DNA of 64,000 bases, taken from assembly GCA_009192285.1 (NCBI GenBank), contig CM018603.1, forward strand, positions 1,043,307 to 1,107,306. The letters run 5' to 3'. This DNA is from Morchella semilibera (lineage: Eukaryota; Ascomycota; Pezizomycetes; Pezizales; Morchellaceae). This document shows, one piece after another, positions 12,342-22,105 of the stretch. The notes beneath the pieces were generated by a model. That model was not told the DNA's origin, ran no database searches, and worked only from the letters and a program-made list of their open reading frames with translations. How positions within the stretch are numbered: the stretch's first letter is position 1; every line of letters starts with the position of its first letter. The translations under genes were made by a program, and so were the position numbers.

Positions 12342-13868
12342 ACTTTCATACCTATTTGCTTGAGCGTTTTAGATACTCTTTTTCATTCTCTTTCTAGTCC
12401 CTTGAGGGTGGCTGGTTGTTTTACTATATTGATGTCTTTTTTTCCTGGTTGGATGCAATTTGGTTCTTGTTCAATTTTCTGTTTATCATTACTTTGGAGT
12501 TTGTTTTCTGCATTGAATCATTTCCTTTTCTTAATATGGATTTTCTTTTGGATGATGGGTGTTTGGAGAACCAAGAAAAAAAAATTATAGGAATAAATTT
12601 TCGTTTACACTTACACATATACTCCCACTGGTCTCACTATTATGTTTGATTCCTTCTAGCCACATTTAAAGGAGGGGGGTCATTCGAACCCTGCGAAGGT
12701 GAGTCTACCTAGTCAAACCCGAATTCCTCCTTCCAGAAGTCACACTGACAGTTTAAAACTGTCTTATCAGTCCCGTGCGCAGCACTTCAACGAATAGGGT
12801 TCATTACTGACCCTTCCAGCTTATCAGAAGACACGATCACGAGCGACCCCCATATTTTTGATATGGTAAGCTACCCGCCCACCAAGTCGACCGTACCGTA
12901 CCCCGCACGAAACGTTTCGACTCGCCAAAAAAAAAAACACTCTTCAGCCAGCGACTGGCCCGAAGGCATTTGAAACCGAAATGAGTGACAGCTGTCACCA
13001 TGATCGACAACTGAACCGGGCTGTCTTCGAACTAGCTAATCGGTGGGTCCGTTGTCGTCACGATGTGGTGCAGCGGGGATCGCCAGCGGTGGCGTGTGTG
13101 GCTGGTTTGCAGGGATACAGGCCGGGTTAATCATAATGTATCACTCGGAGAGGGTGCTTGCTTTTTTTGTTTTTTTGTTTTTTGTGTTTTTTTTTGTTCG
13201 GTTCGTTAATTTTGTCTCAATAGACCGTTTGCGCTGATGGATCCGGACTTTTTGACAGACTTGTCATTAATTAGACAAGGAATTATAGATCCGGCCTTGT
13301 ATTTGACTCCCAGTGAGTTATGTAGCTAATCGCTTAACTAGACCTCTTTATAAAATGACCAAATGATGGCCTTTTATTTAAGAGGGTTCTTTCATAATAA
13401 GATTCAGGTATAACTATACTTTCTGTCAAATCCTCAATGATTTAGCTAAGGTGTTGGTGGTAGAAAGATATTATTGAGTTGAACCTCCTCTCTCACCAAA
13501 AGGTGGGTAATGCTGATCGGTAGCAAGCAAGATCTGGCTCTATATACTACATGTACCTTCGAAAATCAGTGAAAATCCATATAAGAAAGCTGGATGCAAC
13601 TAGGGCAAAGGGTCTAATATTGGGATAGAGAAGCATAGTACTTACTTCGATTGGACAATCAGCTCCTTCAATACAGCAATTCCGGCGCTCGCCTTGTTGC
13701 TTCTGTTGGATGGTGAATAATATAACCCCATCTACATCCCTACAAGCTGACCTACTTACTGTGGTACGGTAGTCATGATATTCTATTGGCATCACATACC
13801 ATGCATGCAGCAACGGATAAATTAACAGCAACCGCTGCTTTCCCTGAACTCAATACCTGAGAATAGCT
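12342..13868. other. 3' UTR and intergenic DNA
   Basis: T-rich 3' flank of the upstream gene to about 12660, then unremarkable sequence with a gapped-motif copy at 13131 and a TACATGTA at 13548. No gene seen. Confidence 0.5.
13131..13148 (+). repeat. Gapped motif, copy 5
   Basis: Perfect match, TCAT-AATG-TATCACTCGG, in intergenic DNA. Confidence 0.7.
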
Positions 13869-14389
13869 AACCATGCAAACAAAAACGACTACTAGCACTA
13901 TCAGCGCAAACACCAAAAACACCCCGCACCGTCGCTCTAAGTGCGAAGATTGCCGAGAATGAACTAGAATATAATCTGATCTTGGTACCTAGCGTCACTA
14001 AACTCGAATATGAAATCCAGAGGAGTCTTAACTATCATTCTGAGATTGCACGAGGGCTGAGGTGGTTACAGTCGAATGGGTTCTCTGATGGTGAGCTTGC
14101 AGCTCAGTATAGCAGCACGCTGAGAGAACAGGTCGAATTACAGGAGAAGCTTGGGGCGGATATGGAAAGGGCAAAGAAAAAGATGAGGAGATCGAGGATG
14201 ACTATCCTGCTTTCGAAGGGTGAGTTGCGGATTGTGGAGGCGATGAATGGGGGCAGGGGGCAGGGGGCAGGAGACATAATGGAGGGTGTCCTTAGTGGGC
14301 TTCTCTCATTTTCCTATTCAGTCCTTTTTTTTCCCTGGGGGGGGGGGGGGTGGTCATATCGATGGTTTGCTGGGATATCGCGAGTTTGA
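13869..14389 (+). pseudogene. Orphan ORF, probable gene fragment
   Basis: A frame without an in-frame ATG is open from 13869 to 14389. Residues read like protein up to about 14260: PKTPRTVALSAKIAENELEY, then LEYEIQRSLNYHSEIARGLR, LRWLQSNGFSDGELAAQYSS and a basic helix (ADMERAKKKMRRSRM). The end degrades into a Gly/Gln-rich repeat and a G homopolymer. A second frame opens with a real ATG at 13873 (MQTKTTTSTISANTKNTPHR) but stops after about 29 codons. This fits a truncated or frameshifted helical protein, or a small gene with an unseen 5' exon. I do not recognise a family. Confidence 0.3.
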
Positions 14390-15135
14390 GAGTGCAAACG
14401 TGGATGATTGGCCAATGTTTTATCCGGGGCTGTAATTTATCTAGAAAGTTCTTAATAAATATGTGTGAATCTAGTCTTTTGGTTTGATGAAAAGGAGTGA
14501 TATAGAATTTATAAATGGTTGATAGAACGATGAGACTCGGTTTTTAGTAGAGGCAAGACAACTTCTTTCCACTCAAAGAGTTTGTAGTTATGAGCATGTG
14601 AGTGGAAGGAAGTATGTAGTTAGAGCTAAATTCTGACACAACTACTAGGGTGGTCCTGCCCGTAAGAAAAGATTTCATCGCCTAGGACAGCCCACATTGT
14701 TTTAGGCCCTGCTGGTTCCTTCGTTGCATTGCGTGTCAAAATAGCTAAATGCTCTGGTTCGCAGGATATTATTTACTTCCGAGGAAAACCAAGTTCAGGC
14801 AAAAATAATGTACATATTGACAAACCCCCCCCCCGCCCCCATGGAGCTGATGATCAATGGGTTTGCTTATGTTTAAAATACCCGGCTCGCTGTAATTTAG
14901 ATCGCACAGAAATTGAAAGGGGTTTTGTCGGCGTTCAGTATATATGTTGTTGTAATTAATTAGTATGTAGTACCTAATTTTAACTTTTATCAACTACAAA
15001 CAATAAAGGAAAGTTGCAGCATTAGTAGCACCTATCTACATTATTTAACACAGTATTCAAACCGCATCTGGCTAGTGACCATGGTCGAGTGGGTACTATA
15101 TACACTTCGACTTTGAACTCCCTTATAAGCTTAGT
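14390..15135. other. Intergenic, nothing identified
   Basis: AT-rich DNA with no coding or RNA signal. A poly-C/G-rich patch lies near 14826-14838. Confidence 0.5.
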
Positions 15136-15447
15136 GATGGGCACGAGACAAAACAAGACGAGATTTGGACAGATCTTGTCTTGTCTTGTACTTTTTTATT
15201 CTGGCCTCGAAATTCGAAAGTCTTGATATAAGGACCCGGTCTCGAGGCCTCATTGTCATGCTAGGGAGGGCGGGAAATACAGCAAACAATAACCCTAACC
15301 CTGAGTTAAAGCTCACAATATCAAAACTGGGTGACGCAAAAAAAGTCAAAAGAGTCTTGAGAATAGTCTCGAGACCTCTAGGACTTGCTTTCTCCCAGGT
15401 CTTGTCTTGTTTTGCCGAAAGTCTCGAGATAAAGTCTCGTGCCTATC
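15136..15447. mobile_element. MITE-like inverted-repeat element, 312 bp
   Basis: The ends are GATGGGCACGAGAC (15136-15149) and its inverted partner GTCTCGTGCCTATC (15434-15447), 13 of 14 matching. Subterminal AAAACAAGAC tracts are also inverted, and the interior is built from repeats of CTCGAGAC and CTTGTCTTGT. It has no coding capacity and no clear target-site duplication. A related CGAGACAAGACAAG stretch occurs near 59020. A decayed non-autonomous DNA transposon is the simplest reading. Confidence 0.55.
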
Positions 15448-16300
15448 GCTACACGGTTCTAGAACCGTCCTCATGAATAGGTACAATATTACTAAAGTGC
15501 TCGCCAGTTAGCACTGACTTAGAGATTAGTCTAAAGGGGATTTTAGTACTGCTCTTTCTGTATGATCATAACCCATCACTCGACCAGCGGGTCTCATTTT
15601 CTGCATGTAGCGGGCACGCGTGGGTGTTTAAAGAATTTATGATGTCCCTCGCTTGCTTCACATATTTGACACTCGGGAATGCCCCAGCTAGAAGAGCTGT
15701 AGCCCTGAAATGCATTTTCCAATAATCGTAGTAATTTCCGGGGGCCGGCCCACCCCCCCCCCCGGGACTGCGCGAAGGACGAGCCGCGACGGCCGCCCTC
15801 ACGTACATGTATCCAAAGGCCGGCCAGCGGGTGTACTTATGCTGAAAGTCTACATGTATAAAATGTCTGAGAAGGTTAACGCTGCAGTCAAAAGCATTAA
15901 CCAGTACATACCGTCTGTTCTCGAAAGAACAGCCCGTGTTCAAGGCTCAAATCTAAGCCGTCTAATTGGTTGCTTTGCGTCTTGCCACCACATTAAAACG
16001 GGCTCCTATTTTGAAATTTTGCGGTACTGTGCATCTATTCCTAAATAGGCTAGCTCCGGGTTGGGGAAATGGTTTAGCCACTCGTCGTTGCCAAGATTCG
16101 GGTATATTCTTGGCGCTAATAGCCGGGTAACAAAAAGACTTGATAACAGGGATTACCGCCCAGCCATCCATCCATCCATCGTCTCCTTTCAAACACCTCA
16201 AACAACGTCACCATCAGCATCATCCCACCTCCGCTTCCTCACGATAGTCTATGGGCTATCGTGTACTCCGCTATCTACAACTTCTGTCACGGTCGCGACT
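15448..16300. other. Intergenic region upstream of the nine-exon gene
   Basis: It holds a gapped-motif copy (15566), two TACATGTA palindromes (15804, 15851) and a poly-C/G patch near 15750. The open frame preceding the ATG at 16301 lacks an earlier ATG. No separate gene seen. Confidence 0.5.
15566..15583 (+). repeat. Gapped motif, copy 6
   Basis: TCAT-AACC-CATCACTCGA, two mismatches, intergenic. Confidence 0.5.
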
Positions 16301-18742
16301 ATGACACGTGCAGGCGATACCACCGAGGTATGTTTCCTCTATCTGTGTACCCTCGGTGGTCGCTAACGCGTTTTTCCTCAGCCACATCCCACCAATGCAT
16401 TCGACAAATTCCCCGCCGACCATTACCTGAAAACCCGGACGCCCGACTCGTGGGATATGATCGGTTTTCTAAAGAGTTGCGACTCTGAGCTGGACGGTGA
16501 TAATCGACTGGATCAACGGAGACATTCGTGGAAGGAAGCCTTGCTACGGGTCGTTGCTGCAACAGAGTCTCCTGATGATAGGAAACAGAAAGCCCGGTAT
16601 CTGCTGGGAATCTACGAGGCGAGTGCATCCTCCTTGTGTCTTTCAAGCCTCACCTAATGTCACGGCGGTCGGCTTTTCGGCGTATTTTACCTGCTTTATG
16701 GGCATCATGTGACCTTCGTGGTCTATATGTTGTTAAGGGTTCGTCCCAGCCTAGCAGGGCTTCTAAAATGGCGCCGAAGACCTTCTGTAAGACCGATGAC
16801 TTGTGTTGCTACCAGTGTTCGAGGCATCATATGGCTTTCGTGGCATATGTGGTGTTAAGGGTTCGTCCCAGCTCGACACTGACTTTGTTAGGACGCTATT
16901 AATCTCTATGGTTGCTCTCGCTTGTAGTCTAACTACATTTTTTTGGATTTTTAGAATGAGGATAAGAAACGATTTAGGGACTGGCGCGCTAGCCGTAATC
17001 GTAAAGCCCAATCTACATCAATTAACATCACCCACTCGAAAAAGTTCTCGGTGAACGTTAATGCATCCGGCGAAAGCAGTGATAGAGGGCTTCTAAACGG
17101 GGGTATTGGAAGGGGGATAAACGAAGGAAAGGGAAGGAAGAACGTAAAAGGAAAAAATGCTAAGCGTACAAACCCCGGTGAAGACGAAAGCAAAGAACCA
17201 ACCCGTGCGAAGCGCACTAAAGTTAATAGGGGGTATTTTTCATTCTCTCAAGTCCATGTTCGCGCTCTGACATGCGATTCTTTAGTAATGACCTGGCGCT
17301 TAAACGTCTAAGGCTCTTCAAGCAGAGACTTGCTAATATTGACAATGCATCCAAATGGTACTTTGATGATGCCAGTATTTCTGTGGAGGACAGGCTTGCT
17401 GAATACGTTTATAAAAACAATGAGCGCGAGACACCGGCGCATTCATTTGTTCTTGATACTGGTGACCCTGATATTAAAGAATTGTTCACCACTGAAGAAT
17501 GGATTAAGATTAAGGGCCGACTTCCACAGTCCCCAGATCCTGATCCGGTTTTGAAAGATTATTTAGATATCTTTCGGAACGTGAGTTCTCTTTTCTCTGT
17601 ACTTAATCTCAATGCCAATCACTTATTTCTGCATAATTGTTCCCATTTTATGAATACAGAAAAAATCTGTAGATGATATATACGACATCCTAGAACGTGG
17701 GGCTTATTTTACCGTCGCCGATGAGGGCTTAGATGGCTCCGCACGGCGTCAAAAGTATAAAAACTTGCAGTGGGCGCATCTCGTTTTACAATGGATGTTC
17801 GTTTCCCGAATTTTCCTCCTATGGGCCTTTAACCATTATATCTAATGCTACTGAAGGGTACGCGATTACGAGAATGGGTACATCGCACTCACCGATAACC
17901 GAGAAAAATGGTATCAGGGCCACATCTGGACTGCACTTTTCGACCGCGGACTAGAAACTATCCCTGACCTCCGAATAATTAGGTAATCCCAGCTTCTAGT
18001 AGTCTTTTTTCTCTTTCTTTCTTTTGCGTCGGAGCCTAATTTCCCGCAAAGCGGCGAGTGTCCGACCGATGCTGGGGCAGTTAGGAAGAATCTCAAGAAA
18101 CTCCTACCCGGAACCCGCAAGGCCCCCGGCCGCTTTCATGATGCTGTTATCAAATTCACTCAATTCGAACTAGGCGCGGTAGAAAACGGAAAGGAGTATA
18201 GTCTTCCAACTGCTTCTAAGTGGACAGAGGATATAATGAAATTGGTTAAAGTCAGCCGTGATATGATTGTCAGGCTCTATTCCCAATTTGGAGAAGATAC
18301 GAGCACTCTGCCGGTGCTTGGAATCGCAACGGGAGGTACGTTTTTCTAACCTCTGCTATAATCGTGTTATTAATTGTGTTTGGTGCAGCTTTACACTTTC
18401 AAACCTATTTTACCGTATATGGTGGTGGCGCTGTGTGTATCTTGGGCGCAAACCAAAAGCGTCCTCTGGAACTACCGGCAAAGATTCAACATTTTGGGCC
18501 CTTTGCTGCGGCAATGATGCATGTGTGGGAACTTGTGGTCAGTACATGTATTTTTCGACTATCCTATTCTGAGTCTCTTGCTCATTTGACTTCCTTAGAC
18601 CATCATGCAGAAGTGCACAGACACAATTACGCAGCTCCAGAATTGTTCGCATGAGAGTCCCCCAAAAGAGCTTTTTGGATCCATTGAAACTGATCCTCCG
18701 ACGGAAGATGACTATAATATTAGCATAGAGTCTGAGATGTAG
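16301..18742 (+). CDS. Unrecognised 558-aa protein, nine exons
   Basis: Exons are 16301-16327, 16382-16618, 16955-17232, 17286-17580, 17660-17796, 17857-17982, 18052-18335, 18389-18537 and 18599-18742, with one open frame throughout. I know no family for it. Residues 1-90 are compact and acidic (DHYLKTRTPDSWDMIGFLKS). About 105-180 are basic and disordered with nuclear-localisation-like patches (KGKNAKRTNPG, RAKRTKVN). From about 180 on the protein looks globular and Trp/Tyr-rich, with segments such as NLQWAHLVLQWMVRDYENGY, GHIWTALFDRGLETIPDLRI, GALHFQTYFTVYGGGAVCIL and HFGPFAAAMMHVWELV. It ends in an acidic tail. No signal peptide or clear membrane segment. Intron 2 (336 nt) needs a GC donor (AG|GCGAGT), since no GT site keeps frame. 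The other introns are GT-AG with CTAAC, CTAAT or CTGAC branch sites. Nine consistent splice junctions argue for a live gene. Confidence 0.8.
16701..16872 (+). repeat. Two imperfect 50-bp direct repeats inside intron 2
   Basis: Copies at 16701-16750 and 16823-16872 both begin ggcatcat and end tgttaagggttcgtcccagc, about 80% identical overall and 122 bp apart. They account for much of the unusual length of this intron. Confidence 0.7.
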
Positions 18743-18822
18743 TGTGATAATCGACTTAAAACCAATAAATCAAGTGAGGCTAAAATCCATTAAAAAATAT
18801 GCTGGAAACAATACTAAGTAAA

Positions 18823-18841
18823 GGGGATGTGGTTTGGTATC
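18823..18841 (+). pseudogene. 5' fragment of tRNA-Ala
   Basis: GGGGATGTGGTTT matches the first 13 nt of the tRNA-Ala(AGC) genes exactly, and a shortened GGTAT follows. The rest of the tRNA is missing, so this is a relic, 80 bp beyond the nine-exon gene. Confidence 0.5.
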
Positions 18842-19128
18842 TATATCATTTCTTGCATTCGCTAGCCATTTTTTTCACTAGTGTTTGGTGTGAAGCTAGG
18901 AAACTGTGATTATATAATACATAAACCGCATACCGTTCAGGACTCTCTTATGTAATAATTTGGGTAAGCGCCGTGCAAATAGGTTTAGGCCAGGTTTGGT
19001 TAAGAACCCATTATTGTAGGTACTTCTATCCTCACGTAATCTATTTTGATGTACATACAAAGATCTAACAATCTAATCTTTCTATTGCAAAGCTATGTAC
19101 TTACACATCCCAGATTGCCTATCAGAGC

Positions 19129-19482
19129 CTATTCCATTGTGGCCCAAGATAACAGCCCCCTCCATTGCCGCCTTCCTGGCCATTGGATACGGAATTGCTC
19201 AGGGAAACCAGCGCTCTCTTTATTCCAAAAGAAGTCTACCAACAATCTGATGTCCTGAACGTTCATTGTGGGCTTAGGTCTCTTCTTGATCGTCAAAGGC
19301 AAGCCATCAATGTACTATACTGATTAGTACCTCAAATATGTTATGTTTTATAGCAAGGTGCTCACATTGTGGACTTCTGTTCAGACAGACCCCTCAAATT
19401 TAGTGCCTGTTTTGCGTTTAACAGCACTCATGAACCTCTCCCAATAATACTGAACTGTGTGCCTAGTCATTGTATCCCCCAT
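19129..19482 (-). pseudogene. DUF3435/FluG-type recombinase-like relic
   Basis: The minus strand holds two broken coding pieces in the order expected for this fungal mobile-element family. The first, from 19482, reads MGDTMTRHTVQYYWERFMSA and continues VKRKTGTKFEGSV before a stop. The second, from about 19305, reads LPLTIKKRPKPTMNVQDIRL and then LVDFFWNKESAGFPEQFRIQ. The family pattern is a helix with YW..F....K..TG followed by a K.KP.....DI..LL...W segment and a Q/R-rich helix leading to a tyrosine-recombinase-like core. Stops and frame changes interrupt it and the catalytic part is absent. More decayed sequence on the same strand extends to about 19711. The family call is from pattern memory. 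Confidence 0.5.
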
Positions 19483-20980
19483 CTTACCTGAAGGCACCAT
19501 CACCACCAGTTAATGAAAGCCTTCAATACCCTCGGGCTTGGGAAGGGATCCCCGGCTGCGATTGGACCACAATCCATCCCCGGCATATCCCTAAACTCTT
19601 GAAACCGTTCCAGAATGACCCAATGGGACTCCAGAGTTTTCTTCTGCACAGGTCGGGGTCCTTCCAAATATTCTCACATGCCTTAATTTCCAGACTCCAA
19701 CCCTTTTGCAAGGCCTTAACGAGTCATGCTGTGGCCCCGTGGGTGCGCGTGTGCATATCAGTCTTGGCTATTAGATACCCGAGGGGGTTTACTCATTGAA
19801 GAGGGGACCGGGGGCCGTTTAAGAGCTTGCGCTGGAATCTGCGCAACTAAGGTCTTTATCATCCAATGTTGTGTGAGAGGTTCCCTAGGGATTGGGGTTG
19901 GGGGCGGAAGTTATGTGTTGACATACTAGTACACAACTATCCCCTCTGTGGGCGGACTAGTGGGCCTCTAATCAAAACAACTACATGTATTATGTAGGAT
20001 ATATTTAGCCTGGTCACGTGGGTAAGATAGATTGCGGGTGGGACTCCGCACACATTGTGTTGCTCGGTCAGGATTTTGGGGTGCCGGCCTACTGTGTACG
20101 TAGCGGGACTGCAACCCAGTATCCGTGCAGCTCTTATCCGATCCGCTACAAGTGATGATGTCTCTCCTTCCGTGTGGAATGGTTGTAAGGATAAAGCATT
20201 GAATCTCTCATTATATTAGGCAGGTCTCTCAGTTGGACTATTAACATTCTACCATGTGAAGGTCCTGTTGTGAGTGGTAGTTTGTAGTAGTCTAGCATGT
20301 TATGCTGTATTACACTGCCAAATGGTAAGGGCCAATTCCTCTACCGACACGTGAGGCCAAAACATCTACTACTGGCGGATCCCCTGGCATTTATTGTGCT
20401 GACTATACTATGGTGCCGGTCGACACCGTTAACCCACCTTTGAGGCCGTTTATGGCCAACCTAACCCTTGAATTAAATCTAAACTAGTAAATTGTGTATT
20501 GAATGACTCTATAGCAACATCTTGGGCCGGCCATTAGGCTAAAAACATCTCAAGGGTGGGGGCAGGCGATCAGTAGGGAATCACCAGCTCTATCCTTTGT
20601 CTGTTGCATGTAGGGTTGTCATAGGCTTATCCATAGAAAATATCCACAACCTCATAAGGTATCACCCGGCTAGACGGGTGAAATATTGACCTTTTTTTTT
20701 GTTTACTTCATACACGCATCCAGTCCTTAGGCTATGGTGGCACACTTGAAATATTGACTTATAGACGGAACTTAGCTACAGTAATAATAGTGGTCTAAAG
20801 CCTGTCATCACTAACAGTACCGGGGGTGTACAAAACCTGGCCGAACCTGTCTTAATCCACCAACACTAGGCCATGGAGTGGTGTAGACGCATGCCTTTGT
20901 TGTAGGGGAACCGAAAAATCACTCTCCCCGAGTCGTCCCTCCCAGCTTGACGTATATCATGGTTGGCGGAATTCAAAGCC
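19483..20980. other. Intergenic DNA with possible further relic sequence
   Basis: A minus-strand open frame at 19523-19711 lies next to the recombinase relic and may belong to it. The remainder has no coding or RNA signal apart from a TACATGTA at 19982. Confidence 0.4.
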
Positions 20981-21118
20981 CAGGTACACAACTACCTCTT
21001 TGCTATTATGAATCCGACTGTTGCACCACAGGCCCCAGCACCGATCGGGGATGTGGTTTAGTGGTATAATACCTCTTTAGCATAGAGGTGGTCCGGGGTT
21101 CGATTCCCCGCGTCTCCA
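20981..21118 (+). repeat. Inverted segmental duplication, arm 2
   Basis: Reverse-complement partner of 632-769, about 96% identical over 138 bp and including a complete tRNA-Ala gene. Confidence 0.9.
21047..21118 (+). tRNA. tRNA-Ala (AGC), intronless
   Basis: 72-nt cloverleaf with loop TTAGCAT (anticodon AGC) and B box GGTTCGATTCC, followed by a T run (ATTTTTTC) that suits Pol III termination. It is identical to the tRNAs at 223 and 632. It has the best terminator of the group. Confidence 0.97.
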
Positions 21119-21509
21119 TTTTTTCTTCTTTCCAACCACGACATTGAAATATTCAGCTTCCCGCCAAACTTGATTCTCATTTTGGATTCATCCTCCATCT
21201 AATTTTTGTTAACCGGATAGGCCAAAACAGAGTTTTCACCTTTGTAAACTCCGTTTCAACGATCTTTTTGTTAGGCCTTGATCCTTGGAAACTCTATTTT
21301 TTCTGGTTGCCAGGGTGGGCGGAACAGCACAGTATACTCCTAGGCACCATGTAAAATAGACACGTTCTAATACTGCAATCCCAATTCTAAGTGGGCGTTG
21401 CTCAGTATACTGAACGAAAGTACCAAGAAGGCCTGGCTACATTTCTTAAGGTGTCAGGTTCGCGGGGTCCGGCAAAAAGCTATTTGAGAAAAATATCTTC
21501 TCATGAGAA

Positions 21510-21527
21510 GTGAGTGATATCTGATGA
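21510..21527 (-). repeat. Gapped motif, copy 7 (at tRNA 3' end)
   Basis: TCAT-CAGA-TATCACTCAC on the minus strand, two mismatches. Its TCAT half overlaps the 3' end of the tRNA-Val-like gene by three bases and the rest lies just 3' of it, in the same sense. Confidence 0.5.
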
Positions 21528-21602
21528 TTCTGGCAGGGTTCGAACCTGCGACCTTCTGCGACCTTCTGTAAAGCAGACGCGCCTCCACTACGCCACAGAA
21601 TC
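21525..21602 (-). tRNA. tRNA-Val-like (TAC) with a 6-nt insertion
   Basis: The 78-nt gene has acceptor GATTCTG/CAGAATC, D arm GCGT...GCGC, T arm GCAGG-TTCGAAC-CCTGC and discriminator A. The anticodon stem TCTGC/GCAGA closes a 13-nt loop that reads TTTACA, GAAGGT, C. Taking the six extra bases as an insertion after position 37 gives anticodon TAC. The insertion arises within a 10-bp tandem duplication (CGACCTTCTG twice on the plus strand). It could be a real tRNA with a tiny intron, or a gene damaged by the duplication. Confidence 0.6.
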
Positions 21603-22105
21603 GTGTTCTGTGGCCTATTTGTTGGAGAAGAGAACCAGGGCTGGAATGTTTCATTAGTGCGCTTACCTAAATTAAGCGTGACTAGGAGCAGACCCATGCT
21701 AGCGTCAGCGCAAGAACCTTGAGCTTCTACTTACATACGTTCTACGTACATCTACGTACGTACATGTAAGTACATGTAGGTGCCCTGTGTGTACCCGTGG
21801 CCTCATATTGGACTGAATTGTACCTACGGATGTGCTCTATATGAGGTACACGTATGAGGATATCTCGGTGCAAATAAAGACCCCTCTCCGTCATGATACT
21901 CAACTTTCATTATATAAACTATTTAGTCCAGTTAATTTCCTTCGCTATTTATCCTTTCTGGGGTTGGGTCCTAAGTATTTCTATATATACCCCCCCTGTC
22001 CAGGTTCATCTCGTCTCTGCTGATTTCCTTTTTCGGGGATACGAGCCACGGTTCTAGACTTGCTCTATCACTCATCTTCCTATTTTCTATAGAAATCTCG
22101 AAGAT
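21603..22105. other. Promoter region of the repeat-protein gene
   Basis: It contains two adjacent TACATGTA palindromes (21761, 21771) within a run of tacgta-like repeats, and a TATA box at 21982. Confidence 0.5.
21982..21989 (+). promoter_or_regulatory. TATA box of the repeat-protein gene
   Basis: TATATATA followed by a C run, about 120 bp before the ATG at 22106. Confidence 0.5.

Noticed and set aside
12665-12740. GGGTTCGAAT B-box-like sequence on the minus strand
   Set aside because: No acceptor stem or anticodon arm with the right spacing.
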